The notes: generated from the sequence alone by a model not told the origin. Counted from the stretch's first letter, positions 20,700-33,501 are shown. The stretch is DNA of 64,000 nucleotides from Sarcocystis neurona (GCA_000727475.1 KL647288.1:2507226-2571225), one strand, 5' to 3'. Program-made: numbers and translations.

Positions 20700-23229
20700 C
20701 ATATATACCTAAACATGTATATATACATATACATGTATTCTGCATGCACGTTACCAACTTTTTGAGGACGAGAGTGGGATTGCCAACTTTCCCTTCATTT
20801 CCGTCGCGCGACCCGTCTAAAATATAGCTGAGAATACGCACGCAGAGAGAGGTTCTAAGCACGCAGAGCGTTTACAGACGCCAATGTGGCTTTGTGCGCA
20901 TTCTGGTCTTTCTCCCAGAGGCTCTTCTCACCTGCGTCTTTTTTTCAACGTCTCGTGGCTGTCACATATACACACACAGAGGCAAGTAATAATAACGCTC
21001 GTGTGCAGTCGCGCGTCCTGTAGTGCGCAGGACATTCTGCTGCTCTCTGCGGCGTAGTTGGCTCGACTTAGTTTCCAGCAGAGCCTGGAATGGAATAGTC
21101 TATAATAGGAGTAGTCTATGGTGAAATGTTTGCCTTTGAAGGTTCACTGTTGCCAATGTTGAAGAGCAATGCGTATTAGCCGTTGCGTCCCTTCAAGTCT
21201 GTTTGCGACGTGCTTTCTAGCGGCCTCCCTTCTTTCGGTTCAGTCTGGACGTGTGGGCTTTTCATCTAGAGAGAGAGAAACAAAAAAGGGAAATGTTTTC
21301 TTACGTACATATACACATATGTAGAAATGTAGGGAGACACAGAGAGTAGAGGGCCAGACATACATATTTACGTAGATATAAACGTACGTATCATTCTTTG
21401 GGGATTCATGGGTTTCGAAAGCTGGAAAGCTACACGCATGTATTTACACAGATATATATGTAGCGAGGGAAGCACGTCTTTCAAAGGCTAGAGAGGTACA
21501 CATACACACCCATACAGATTTGAATGTATGTATATCTATACGGAAAATGCGCAAGTTTTTCAGAGGCTGAAAAGCTATACATCTACATTTATACAGAGTT
21601 ACACTTACGTGTATCTATATAGTGAGTCACGTGTTTCAGAAGCTCGAAAGGTACACACAAATATCTACACGGATAGACGCGTCCGTACGCGTGTAGAAAT
21701 TACGTGTTCCACAGGCCAGAAAACGGTACACCTATATTTGTACAGATATGTATGCACCTGTGTATAGAGAGGGGATTGAGACGGCTGCTGCACTTGCCTT
21801 TACAGCGTTGCTGCAGAACGCAGAGCAGGGATGACGCGCAGAGCCTGCAGGGAGTCGGCATTTTTTCGAAGAGTGGCTTTTAGTGCTCTTGAGCTTTCCG
21901 AGAAATACTCAACATGTGTGTCTGGCTAGTATTTCACGTGTTAAATCCGTGCGGGTTGCAACGTTATTCGCAATGCTTACTGGCAATAATGGAAGAGCGT
22001 GGACACCGGAGACCGAGACGTTGGTCAAGTTTCTGTGACTCAGAGGAAAACTGCGTTTTCTTTCTCTCAAGTGGTCAGCAGGTCTGCATCGCCTGCTGCA
22101 TCACACTTCTCGTGGAAGTGTCGCCAAATTTGCCAGCAACGCCTGCTGCACGTTCCTGCACGCCAGAGGCAGGTCTCTCGCGATCTTGTCTCAGTCTACT
22201 TGCAGCAGCAGCAGCCGCACACGACCGTGGAGCAACGCCACCAGCAGCACCGACAGCACGGGTGGGACTAGCAAACGGTTTCTTCCAGACTGGGCATTGC
22301 ACGCGTTTCTCTCTCCTTTTTGCTTCTCCCCTGACGCCGTCTGACGTGGTGAAGAAAAAGGACCAGCAACTCTTCTCTCTGCCTTTCGCTCTTTGGCTTC
22401 TTTTTTTATTATATGTGTGTGTAGTCGTGTGCGCGTGTGTTTGTTTACACGCAGCAGAGAGATACAGAGAAACACTAACCCAGAGACGGGGGGACACCCA
22501 CACACACAGACACGGAGGGACACAACCGAAAATTTACGTGTTTGTATGTATTGGAGAGACGGCAGGAAGAGACACACAAGTGACGCTGCAGCCTGCATTT
22601 GGGAGTGCGTCTCTGTCTACGTCTATGCGTGTATGTGCGGCCGTGTTGCTATGTGCTGTGTCAGCAGAGAGCTGCATTTTCCTTCCAGCTGGTGAAAGTC
22701 GTCGGCAAGAAGACTCAAGCTGCATCACGCGCTACTCCTGCATGTGTCTCTCGCACTGCGCGGACGCAGCTGCTGCCTTGCAGCAGCGGGCAGCTTCGCT
22801 CACGCTTTCCCTGCCCTTCTTTGCATCTCTTCACTTGTGTAGAAATACCCTCCTGATGTATGCACACACCGCAGTAGATGCACGTACGTATGTCGAAGAG
22901 CACGTGCGTGAAGCAACTTGACGCACATAAACTAATATGTTAATGTCCAAGCCCGCGACTATTTCGATACGCGTTGATTTTTTTCTCTGTTTATATTTGA
23001 AAACCCAGGATACATATAAGTAAATAAATGTGTACATATGTGACGATACGCATACACGAGCACTGAACCGGTACACACTGCTTTTATATATGTATGTAAG
23101 TGTATATATGTCTACACGATATAGCTATACATATATATACATATGTATAGGGGTACAGATGTATTCGTATCTTTTAGTGTGTGCCTGGCCATACGCGTAT
23201 TTCTACAAGTGCGCGCGTTTTCGCTATTC
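20700..23229. other. Unassigned stretch left of the Pop5-like gene
   Basis: 20.7-21.3 kb is unique sequence without a convincing frame. 21.34-21.77 kb is a degenerate minisatellite. 21.9-22.9 kb carries overlapping open frames on both strands (a plus-strand Ala/Leu/Cys frame of 335 codons, a shorter plus frame with QQQQPHTTVEQRHQQHRQH and a minus frame), none with a recognisable domain. 22.9-23.2 kb is TA/GT-rich. An upstream exon of the Pop5-like gene may lie in 21.9-22.9 kb. Confidence 0.4.
21340..21770. repeat. Degenerate ~75-bp tandem repeat, five to six units
   Basis: A core of type TTTCAGAAGCTCGAAAGGTAC recurs at about 21413, 21479, 21558, 21634 and 21707, each followed by a microsatellite-like ACACATATCTACAC segment and a TATGTA run. 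A weaker first copy lies near 21346. Unit spacing is 66-79 bases. Confidence 0.75.
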
Positions 23230-24558
23230 ATGTTTGATACGCTCTCTGCGTACAGAGAGGCGGTTGCTGCTGCGACGCCGCCCGATGTAGCCACAGGCGT
23301 GCAACAGCAAGAACAGCAACGGCAACAGCACCAGCAGCACGAACAGCAGCAACAGCAGCAGGAGGGAGGGGGAAGAGAAAGCAGCTTTTCTTCGGGTGGA
23401 GTCGCACGTGCAGTTGCTGCAGGCGTGAGGCTAGTGGCAGGTCGCCTGGGAGCAGCGCTTCTTTACGCTGAAGTTTTGCATTTTGACACTCTTGCAGGTC
23501 TTCTTATTATCAAAACAGATGCCCAGTAAGTTTATCTTTCTTCTTCTTGCGGGAATCTTCTCCTTGTTTTCCACCAGGCCGTTCTCTGCTACTCCATCAT
23601 TTCGACGCAGTTGCAGAACTTCTCATTATCAAGACAGATGCAAAACACTTACACGTAGTCTTCCTTCTTTCTGCTGTGTCCTTCCCCTGTTCTCCTGGCA
23701 GGCCGTTCGTTTTTTCTTTCCTGCTGTTCTTCTCCTTCGTCTACCTGTTCTCTTGTCTTCGTGATTACTACGTACACCTAATTTCTCAGCCGTTTCTCTA
23801 TGTGTACAGACGACGGCTCTTTCTGTTCATTCTTCGCGTTGCAGTCAGACGGAACTTCACGCTTAACTTCGCTTATCTAACCACTCTTTCTTTGCACTCT
23901 TGCTTTCTCGTCTGGCCGCCAGTCTTCCTCCTTGTCCCTCTCTTCCGTTCTGCCTTGGCACAAACCAACTGCCGGTCTTCCCCAGTTTCTCGTTGAGACC
24001 CGTGCCCGCGACGGGCAGGGAGCTTTTATCCGTCTGGCTCAGTTCTGCATTACCTTTTCTTTCTTCTCCATTCTCTTCTGTGCTGCTCTTCTCTTTCCTC
24101 TCTCAGTGTCATTTTCCTTCGTTTGGAGTGATTTAAGTGTCTGATTCTCTGTCGCCGTTCTTCCTGTGCCCCTTCCTTCCTCGACAGGCCTTCTTCTTTC
24201 GGTTTCTTCTCTTCTTCCTCGTCTTGTTTTCCCTTTCCTACTCCCCGCGGCCTCGCTGTCCCGCCGACTTCTGTGCTTACGTGGATTCATGCATGTCGGC
24301 TGTGCACTGCGGGTCTCTCTGTACAGTTCTCCCCACCTTCGCCACGAAAAGATAGATCCCGTTGTTCTTTGCAGTTCGGCGGAACAAGTCTACTGGCGTA
24401 CGGTGGGATGTGTTTAAGGTGCACTAGCCTCTCTTTCCTTGAAAACTGCTCCTTCTGTCCCTTTTTCTTTCTCTCGTTCTTCTTCTGTTTTTCTCTGTTG
24501 CCGCTGTACAGGTGCATGCCTCTGCTGCTCTTTGCGCTCTATAAAATCGACGCAGTAG
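23230..24558 (+). CDS. RNase P/MRP subunit Pop5-like protein (four exons)
   Basis: Probably a Pop5 subunit of RNase P/MRP, acting with the catalytic RNA in tRNA and rRNA processing. Exon A 23230-23525 (donor GTAAGT, phase 2), B 23986 to 24079 or 24127, C 24375-24402 (phase 1), D 24512-24558 (stop TAG); phases agree. After a polyGln insert, exon A encodes GVRLVAGRLGAALLYAEVL and HFDTLAGLLIIKTDA, matching the family's fGxxGAA and TGixilR segments. Exon B encodes RELLSVWLSSALPFL, matching the lxxALpfl helix. Exon C opens with FGGTSLLAYG, matching the vxGT segment of the last strand. The order and spacing fit the Pop5 fold. The N-terminal RYLL-type strand is missing from the exons I can assign, so the true start probably lies upstream; the ATG at 23230 is provisional. 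About 155-170 residues are predicted, similar to the family. Alternative: a related Rpp14. Confidence 0.55.
23300..23372 (+). repeat. CAG repeat encoding polyGln in Pop5-like exon A
   Basis: CAG/CAA units interrupted by His and Glu codons form a homopolymer insert upstream of the conserved part of the protein. CAG lies on the coding strand. Confidence 0.8.
23485..23725 (+). repeat. ~120-bp tandem duplication spanning exon end and intron start
   Basis: The end of Pop5-like exon A and the start of the next intron (about 23485-23580) recur in diverged form at about 23607-23700. GTCTTCTTATTATCAAAACA corresponds to AACTTCTCATTATCAAGACA, and each is followed by a C/T-rich tract and CAGGCCGTTC (near 23576 and 23699). 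Only the first copy keeps the consensus donor and reading frame. The second sits in the intron and reads as a decayed or alternative exon end. Confidence 0.7.
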
Positions 24559-27500
24559 ACGGCGTCCCCTGCCGCTTCTCACTGCAGCGCTCCTCTGCGG
24601 TGCTAGCTGCCCTCGCGACTCCTCCGGTCCCCCGCGCGTCTCTGCTGCTTCTGTAACATAACAGATTCAACAAAAAGTTACTTGTCAGCTGGGAGATGTC
24701 GCTTCGCGCCTCTCGTTCTCTGGCGGGAACGTTTCGGCGTGCACCCCCGCACACGCGTACACACACACAAGCATTCACGCACACGCACTGCCCTGTTGCC
24801 TCTATCTTCGAGCAGACGTCTTCGAAAAAAACACTCGTTTTCTTTTTCTGCTTCTTCTGGGGCCGTGCACCGTCGGAACGGGCTGCATATGCAGAGCACC
24901 GCGTTTGCGTGCTTGCACTCGCTGCTGCGCTGTACTAGCACGCCTCCGCGCCTCGGCCGAGCGTCGTGGGGTAGGTCGTTCATCTTCACTCGCTCAGCTT
25001 CTTCTTCACGAACACACACATCTCTCTCTTCAGAAGGTCCTTGTTCTTCCTCTTGGCTCCCACGTCTGCGTTTTTTCCCACGCTGTTGGCACTGCACGCG
25101 CGAGTCCTCTCCGAGTCACACACTGCACGCCTTTTTTCCGTGTGGGAACCTCGGTGCGCGCGCCGCAGCTCCTCTTGTTCAACCGCCGGCGGCAAACAAC
25201 CTGCTGCAGGGGGGAGAGTGTGTGCAGTTACATTTTTGCGTTCGTAAGCGTGTTGGCACAGGCGGATGCAGGGAAGAGTGCAAGATCGTCGACGTTTTTT
25301 GTTTCGACGCATTCACGCGAACGGGGGCGAACGTGTTGGTGGCGTGTGTCTCCGAAATTTCTCTTCCTTGGGGCGCGCACACAGACACTCGCAGAGACTG
25401 CTGCTGGCACGACACTCTCTTCTGCGCTCACGCATACCCGTGTTAGATTCTGTTCAAGCTTCTGTCATAGTATACATGTGCAGCTGTCTACATACGTGTA
25501 GGTATTTGTCTCTCCTCAGGATTATAGACATTCACCTACGTTTGCACCACCCCGTTGCTGTATCCCCGTATACTATCCGTATCTGTCTAGTCTTGTGTAT
25601 GTGCGTGCTTATTTATGTTTACACATGCGTTTCGTCGTGTGCACTTGTGTATGTATATGTATTTGCGGTGTTATAGAGTCTTCGAAGCATGTTCATTCTT
25701 TCTTACAGAAACACTCATGTTTGCGGACTCTGTGAACCTACTCCTCTTCCGGCTGTACTTTTTCCTACTACAACCTCTCACGTGTGATGATTGTGTGTGC
25801 CAGCTGCATCTCTACTCGCATATACACATATATATATATATATGCAGGGCTGTCTCACAAATGTGTATGCACATGTACCTCTGTTGACGGGGAGCACACA
25901 CATGTATCTACGTATGGCTGGAATGGTTCCGCGTGTGCACCTGCGTAAGTCCGTACGTACACTTCAACGCAGAACCCCTTTTTAGTCGTATATCTGTTCC
26001 TGCATGCACCCTGTGCTGGTCCAGTTCCCGCCACTTCAACGGCAAAATGTATTTGATTGACACAAGCCAAAGTCGCTGCTAGGAGCACAACAGCCGCAAC
26101 GTGGACTCCAAAGCGACACCAAGAAGACAAAATAAAAAATTCATGCAGACGAAAGAAGATGTATACATCTGTATGTGTGTGGCCCGCAAAAGTACGGATG
26201 GAGAACTCTAGAAGGGCGTCTAGTTACCTGTGGCTTTCGTGCCGCTCTATATATTTGTGTCAATACCGAAAACGGCCGCGGTTCGTACAATTTCGTACAC
26301 CTATACGTATGTGTGCATCGGGCGTTGGGTCAAAGGTATACATGTATGTATAAGATTGTTACATACATACACGCAAATGTGCGCATGCACACACTCTTCG
26401 TAGGCATAATCCATACATCACATAGATTAAATATATATGTATACACATGTATATATATATATGTATATATACGTATCTAAGATATATCTCATATATGATG
26501 TACATACATGTTTGTATAAATTTACACGTATATGTAACTCCTATACGTGTGAGTTTATACAAACCTGTGTCCGGGTACATATATATATATATATGTATAT
26601 ATAGGTATATGTGCACGTACCTTTCCGCAGAAGCCGTAGTGCAGATTTCCATATAAGTAGCTTCACACACATGGAACACGTACGCTCACATACATAGCAA
26701 GGAGCTGTGGAGACACGCCGTATCATATATAACATACGTACCGTCGATACACAGATGGAGTAAGTGTATATATAAATGTGTATGTATATATACATATATA
26801 TACACGCATAGATGGTTATAAGTGGCATGCACGGATGTACGCAAGTAGTAAAAGCTTTGTGTGTATTTAGTGCACATGCAGTACGGGCGCCTGATGACAT
26901 AAAAGACAAAAATGACAAAGGTATTTTCTATATACCCACACGTGTGCGTTCTCACAGCAACACATATACATGCGCGAGACGTGCGTGTACAGATTCATTC
27001 GTATGCCGACGAACGTCTTTGTTTCCTTGCATTTCGTAGCGTTGTGGTAGCACACTTTCTGTAGCCAATTAGCATCGGCGAGTGCGTACAGGGAAGAGAG
27101 TGTTCCTTGAAAACTTCTGCTTCGAGCCGATAAGAAAGCGGACTTGTCCACTGGTATGCCCTCCTTGGCCAGATCTGCGAGAAACACGCTGTCGGTGGCG
27201 CGCAACACCAGCAGATACCCACGCGACAACAGGGAGAATCATTTTGCGCGAGCAGTCTGCGCAGCAAGCTAGTATCACAAGTAAATTTCTAGATGTCCGC
27301 CATCTCCAACTCTGTCGTCTTCTCCCTGCATTAATGTATCAAGGAAGGTATAGATGCCGGAAATGTTTCTGAGGGACGCTGCGATTCTCCTGGAAGACGG
27401 AAGATGCATAGTAAAGGGCTGAAGTTTAGGAACCGATATACGTAGCTGATAACTGCAGTATTTATATATCTGCTGCGGCAATGTTAACATTACTTCATTC

Positions 27501-30500
27501 TGTGTCCTTGGCCTTGTGTGGGTTTCAGAAGACCCATTGTGAACAAGCTAACGCTGGTGATCATCTTATTAGTCGTAGCACTTCGACCACACAAACTGTA
27601 AGACTGCTAGAAATTCACTTTTCTCTCCTCCCTGCATACGACGGACTCTTGAGAAGACTGTAACGACAGAAAAGCTGTGGGCGTTTTCCACCCTGTCGAG
27701 CGTTTCTACGATGTCAAAGGGCAGCAACGTTCCAAGAAGTTGGAATGATGCTGGTGTATGAAGTGTATGCACAAGTAGATGTAGGTACACACGCAGGCGG
27801 GGTAATTACTAGACCGCAGATGTGCCTGCGTATCTGAACCGGTATGGATACACTTTGTGTCCGTTCTGCAGACAATTATATACATATATATACATACGTA
27901 TGTATATGTATTTCCACGAGCATGCGTACACAAACTCCGTATCGAAGCGTACGCATCCATACATATATAATGAATGCCCCAGTGCATATAGTAAGTGTCT
28001 GCACATGCGTGTAATTCTGTGGATATCAAACCTCTACGCGTGCGTAAATATTTACACTTATATATATATATATGTATATAGGTATTCGTTGTGCACATGT
28101 AAGTCCTCACTACCCACTCGTCCAGTGTGTCCAAGACGGTATAGACGCGTAGAACCATACGTCCTAGTTAATTACAGGAGTGAAACAGGTGTTTCTGTGT
28201 GTGTGCACCGAATCACTGAGATATGCTAGTCCGTGTGCATTATCTAGACCTTAATCCGCGTGCACATACATTCACACGCCTACGTATATACATGTACATA
28301 TATATATATATATAATTAAATGTCATAGTGTGCGTTCAGGCAGCACGCATCCGTATCGCTCTCTGTACCTACGTGTGTCCTGTTAAACAACATATTTGTG
28401 TGAAGAGTGCTCGTTCACTTCCACGCGTACATATCTGACTGCGCCCACCGACATCTGTGTTGGATATCACGCAGAGACCCAGAAAGGTGGCATTCAAGTC
28501 ACCTAGTACATGCACACATGTGTGAAATCCGGGTGTACAGTGCACGCAGAGGAACGCAGAGTTTCACTCTGTTTTTTCCGTGGCTCACACACACAGACAC
28601 ACCTGTGTGGTCCGGCTGTGTAATCCGCACGTACAGGAGAGGACATAGGCATATAGTTGCAGCAGCCCCACCCTGTCACACGTTCTTACGTGCATATATT
28701 CTCCATAGCTAAACTACAGAAATTTCGTACTGGCTCGCTCAAGAAGACGTATACGCGTGGAACGCTGGTACACTCGGATCTTTGTGTTTGTGGACCGTGT
28801 GCCTGTGTCCATACACAAATGCGTACGGAGGAAGTGTGTTAAGCGCGCGCGCATACACACGGAGTCGCACATTCGATTAGTTCCAACACTCCATCGATGT
28901 GCATAGCTTTCAACGTTTATTACACATATCTATATGTATATCTTACCTTTATCATTGTGTATGTTCTGTTTTCAGGTGGATGCATTGCCATAAATGCTAT
29001 TTATGTACAAATATGCGTACACGTGCACTTTAATGCAGACAGTCATGTGGACGTGCTGAGTCGATCCAACTCTACAGGCTCCACTGATTATTCAGAGGCG
29101 CACTTGTCTGTACACAAGCAAATTGTACGGACATGTCCCCGCACATATATATATATATATGTTTGTAGTGTAGGCACGTATACGTGTCTATTTAGGCAGA
29201 GATATCTGTATACACATATTCAGGTTGTAGGCATTTGTAGACGACAATACGCCTAAATTCAGCGTGAAATCGTGTGCACGCGCATACATATGCGCCTCTC
29301 CCTTTACACGTGTATGTATACCTATATATTTATATATATAGGTACACCGCCCTGCGTCCACGCACGTGTGGGCCCACGCAGCATGACCCTACTGCAGCCT
29401 CTTGCAGCCATGAGCGACTTCAGTCTTTTTTTTTCGTGTCGTGCAGACCAGATTTTCGGTGTGAGAGGTATACGTTCTTTACGAGCCTGTGAAGCACCGT
29501 CTCTCCTCCGTGCGCACAACTGCTGTCACACCGTTGATCACCTTTTGTTCTCTCCCTTAAAGTCACTCCCACGCATCCTTCCATGTAGCAGCACTATTTA
29601 CTTCACGAACCGTGGCTACACGAATGCATCATATTGCAAGATTATCGTGGACGGCACATCTGCAACAGCGGCTCCGGCTGCACCCACTTACTCCTAGAAG
29701 TGCCCGCATACTCTCGTTCCAGTTCGTCCTGTAGAGGACGGGGGCACTTTCTATACTCTTAGGACCACGTTCTTCTGCTTCCACTGGATCACCGGTGAAC
29801 CTGTGTATATATCCTTGCTCATATAGAACTTTGCGTCGATCCATTGTATCACTCGTCGACATTGCTCTACGTATATATTTCTCGCTACAGATTACGCCAT
29901 TTACACCATTACTATGGTAAGGATTTCGTCCAGTCCACTACAATGAGGTGAGGATTCCGTTATCGACGAAGGTTTTTTCTTGGATAGTGTGGGACGGTAC
30001 ACTTTTTGTCACTACTTGTTATCTTTGAGTAGATTCGCGTCCCCATTTCCAGTGTGCATGCCGTATACGTGGCGTATTACTCTTTTTACTGAAGGAGCAC
30101 TCTCTTCGAGCCAACAGGACGAGTTTTATTCATATTTAGCATGTCCTTTCCTTTTCCATTTCGGCGAGTCTTGTGGGGCTGCCCATGTCGGCGCTGGTGC
30201 TGCTGCCGTTGCTACGCACGGGGGCGCTGCCGGAGTTTGCTCTACGTCAAAATTAGGAACGGGGCGTAGACCCCGTATGTTTCCCGCCTTTCCCATTGAG
30301 ATTTACTAGCTACAGAAAGCAGAGAGTCAACGGCTTCTTCCGGTGCGCGGTGGAGTCAGCCACGAGCTTCGTAAAGACACCAAATCACGATTGAAAGACG
30401 AGGAGAGAGAGTCGCGAGCGGGCGCGCGGGTCTCGTCTGCTTCTGCAAAAGCGGTGAGAGTGACGAACAATAGCACCGCAGCAGCCGGAGAAGCAGTTGC

Positions 30501-32430
30501 AGCAGAAGCAGAAGACGAAAATAAGAAGAAGCAAGGCTGCACCGCAGAAGTGTCCGAAGTAGCAGCATCAGGCGCAAAGAATCAGAAAGCAAGCATCATC
30601 AGCAGGAGCGGCAGCCGTGGTGGCGGCAACAGGGGGGAGGGGCGGCAGCGGACGTGTAGTCGCTGCAGCTGCAGCGTATCGGTATGTCAGCAAACGCAAC
30701 AATAGGAGAAAAATATACGAAACGGATTCGTGAACTTGTGAGTTACTGTCCTTTTCCGTGTTGCGGAAAGTCATGTTGTCTTTTGCATGAGACGTGGGAT
30801 TCTGTGACCGCAGACGGAATAGCGCACGCTGTCGAACATACAGGAAAATTCACTACAGCAAGCGGACTCCTCCGGCGTTGTTGTCTGCTTCCGCTACGGT
30901 GGTGAGGTTCTGCGATGCTAATTCGCTCAAGGATCTTACCGGATGCTCGTGTCTCTCACGTGGCTGTCTCACCGTACGCGATGTAGACAGAAAAAAACAC
31001 ACGGGGATGGACACGTGGGCCCATGTGGCCACGTACGTGAAGCAAGAGACAGAGAGAGAGCGGGGGAGAGACAGAAAGAGAGAGAGGGACAAAGAGAGAG
31101 AGGTGCAGCGAGGGGAACACAAAGGGAGAGAAAGAGTCGTTTAGTGTATAAAAGCGTTTGTGGAACAAAAGTACACTGCACACGTGTCCAACCACCGCTT
31201 ATAAACCCGCGCTTGTGTGACACACTAAAAGTGATGAAGAATTGCGGCTGCAGTGAGTATATAAACGAACACACATTCTGGTAGACATTATACATCAGTG
31301 CACATGTACAAACCACGTACATTTGTGGACTTCGTCTGCTTACTTCTGTGTATACACCGCATATACTGCCCTCCATGTATGTACATATATATATATATCT
31401 ATACTATATATACATATATATATATAGGTAAGTTATTTTGCGTGCCGTGCCGCTGAGGTGTCTGCGTGATCGTGAACGCTGCTGTGGTCAGGGCGACTTC
31501 CTCAAGAAGCAGACTCGCTTCCGCTGCGTCCGTCTTTATTCGCGTGGGAAGAAAGAAGTGTGAATGCGCGCATAACGTTCGAGTTACATCTCGTTCACCA
31601 CTCCGACAAATCCACTAAGTCGCAGGCACGCGCGCATGTACGAGATGCAGCTACACACACGTGCCTACATAACGTACATATACATATATATACGCATAGT
31701 AGATATGTATGGACATATACGTATATAGACGCGCAGGTGTACCCATGCGGATAAGTATGCATATATATATATATACATATGTTTATAGTCTCACGCATGC
31801 TGATGCAAATCCGCGCACGCATATGTATGTATAGGTATATGTATATGTATAAATGGACAAATTGAGGTAGAGAGCTAGAAACAGATGGCTACAAATGGAC
31901 AAATACAGGTGAGTGTGTGATTTTGAAGAAAAATTTAACGCAGAGGTGGATACAGGACAGAATCGTACGTGACCAGCTGGACGAGGTGATTTTACGGAAA
32001 CGACTTATATAGTTGTTCTGGGAGAGATCCTGCTAGGAAATTCAAAGATAGCAGAAATCCACATAAACAGCTGGGGAGATGTAGATAGGTGGCGCGCGGC
32101 AGTGGTGACTTCACGTTCTCTAGCGTACATACACTGAGTAGTTTTCGCATCGCTGTGTGTACACACAAAGCGACGGCTAGGTGTCCTATTTTTGCACATG
32201 TAGGTAGATGCAGGGAGCTGGAGAACGCAAGTTTTTTTTGCAGAATGAAATGTAAACAAGTAGTTCCAAATAAATGCGTATGTGTGTATGGCGTAGATAC
32301 GTACATACGCGAAAGGGCAGCCTAGAGGATCAACACCACGTTTTCGAGTGTACGTACACCGGAGAACTCTGATCAATTTCTTTGCCGAGCAGCGGCAAAT
32401 GAACAGACGCGGCGAGACCTTCTCACCGCG
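24559..32430. other. Long repeat-dominated gap between the Pop5-like gene and SBPase
   Basis: TA, CA and GTATGT microsatellites dominate 25.45-26.95 kb, 27.85-29.35 kb and 31.2-31.9 kb. 24.68-25.45 kb has overlapping Arg/His/Ser-rich frames on both strands (one plus frame at 24696 begins MSLRASRSLAGTFRRAP, presequence-like) without a domain. 30.34-30.71 kb has a plus-strand Lys/Ala/Ser/Glu frame that may be an exon. 31.0-31.13 kb is GA-rich. I see no gene that I can name. Confidence 0.45.
27000..27790 (-). CDS. Coding-like minus-strand patch, three adjacent ORFs
   Basis: A repeat-free island holds adjacent minus-strand frames: one reading FDIVETLDRVENAHSFSVV (27790-27569), one reading IAASLRNISGIYTFLDTLM (27490-27275) and one reading LRATDSVFLADLAKEGIPV (27229-26990). 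The composition is ordinary and free of homopolymers, and the patch is bounded by microsatellites. It may be exons of a small gene or a decayed pseudogene, since frames change and no clear splice sites link them. I do not recognise a family. Confidence 0.22.
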
Positions 32431-32769
32431 AGAGCGACACCTTCTTTGTCTTTTTTCTCGTCCATGCTTCTCCTTGTTCCCAAGTATCTATCTTCTTGTG
32501 TGCTTCTTTCTTTGCCTCCTGCCTCCTTCTCTCGTTGTGGTGCCGCCGAATCATTTGTTTTCGTCCTCGTCTCTAGCCCCGTCTGCTCCTTTTGCTTGAT
32601 TTTTTCCTTTTTGAGAGATCTGCATCAATGTTTCTTCTTTTTATGCTGTAAAAGTGTTCTCCACAGACTCATCCTTCTCCGTGAAAATCAGTCTGTCGCT
32701 TTTACAGACGAATCGGCAAGGGGAGCTGCTCTTTCTGCGCGTATCAGCTCGTTGGGCTGTACGTACACC
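32347..32769. promoter_or_regulatory. Two near-perfect copies of the TGTACGTACACC palindrome before SBPase
   Basis: AGTGTACGTACACC lies at 32347-32360 and GCTGTACGTACACC at 32756-32769, 437 and 28 bases upstream of the SBPase ATG. They match the perfect palindrome at 17034 at 13 of 14 positions. The placement is suggestive of a regulatory role, but the motif also occurs away from gene starts. Confidence 0.35.
32430..32708 (+). repeat. C/T-rich tract and putative acceptor upstream of SBPase exon 1
   Basis: A pyrimidine-rich tract runs to about 32640 and is followed by CTCCACAG (32666) and GCTTTTACAG (32708). An upstream 5' UTR exon is therefore likely. If the segment from 32709 is translated in frame with the SBPase ATG it would add about 29 residues (including ARGAALSARISSLGCTYTE), a possible alternative N terminus. 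Confidence 0.4.
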
Positions 32770-32796
32770 GAAGGCGTGTTGGCTACTCGTGGAGAC

Positions 32797-32981
32797 ATGG
32801 CTTTCACACAGAACTGGAAAGCGCTCCTTGCGAAGCACGGCGCTGATGAGCCGCTGCGGAATGTCATCGACGGTCTTCTCCGCGTCTGCTGTGAGACATC
32901 TGAGCGACACTTGTGAATAGCCTTCTTGGAAAGACACCCCAACTTCGAATCCGTAGACTGTCTAAGGCATACACAGATATG

Positions 32982-33014
<33 letters not shown>

Positions 33015-33501
33015 GAACTCACGTGTGGAAGCGTACAGTATCTCAAGTATACGTATATATATATATATATANNNNNNNNNNNNNNNNNNNNNNNNNNNNN
33101 NNNNNNNNNNNNNNNNNNNNNNNNNNNNNNNNNNNNNNNNNNNNNNNNNNNNNNNNNNNNNNNNNNNNNNNNNNNNNNNNNNNNNNNNNNNNNNNNNNNN
33201 NNNNNNNNNNNNNNNNNNNNNNNNNNNNNNNNNNNNNNNNNNNNNNNNNNNNNNNNNNNNNNNNNNNNNNNNNNNNNNNNNNNNNNNNNNNNNNNNNNNN
33301 NNNNNNNNNNNNNNNNNNNNNNNNNNNNNNNNNNNNNNNNNNNNNNNNNNNNNNNNNNNNNNNNNNNNNNNNNNNNNNNNNNNNNNNNNNNNNNNNNNNN
33401 NNNNNNNNNNNNNNNNNNNNNNNNNNNNNNNNNNNNNNNNNNNNNNNNNNNNNNNNNNNNNNNNNNNNNNNNNNNNNNNNNNNNNNNNNNNNNNNNNNNN
33501 N

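Noticed and set aside
24682..25501. Overlapping plus-strand ORFs of 198-254 codons, one starting MSLRASRSLAGTFRRAP
   Set aside because: Two plus frames and two minus frames are all open across the same region, composition is His/Arg/Ser skewed by ACAC repeats, and no domain is visible. The presequence-like start alone is too little.
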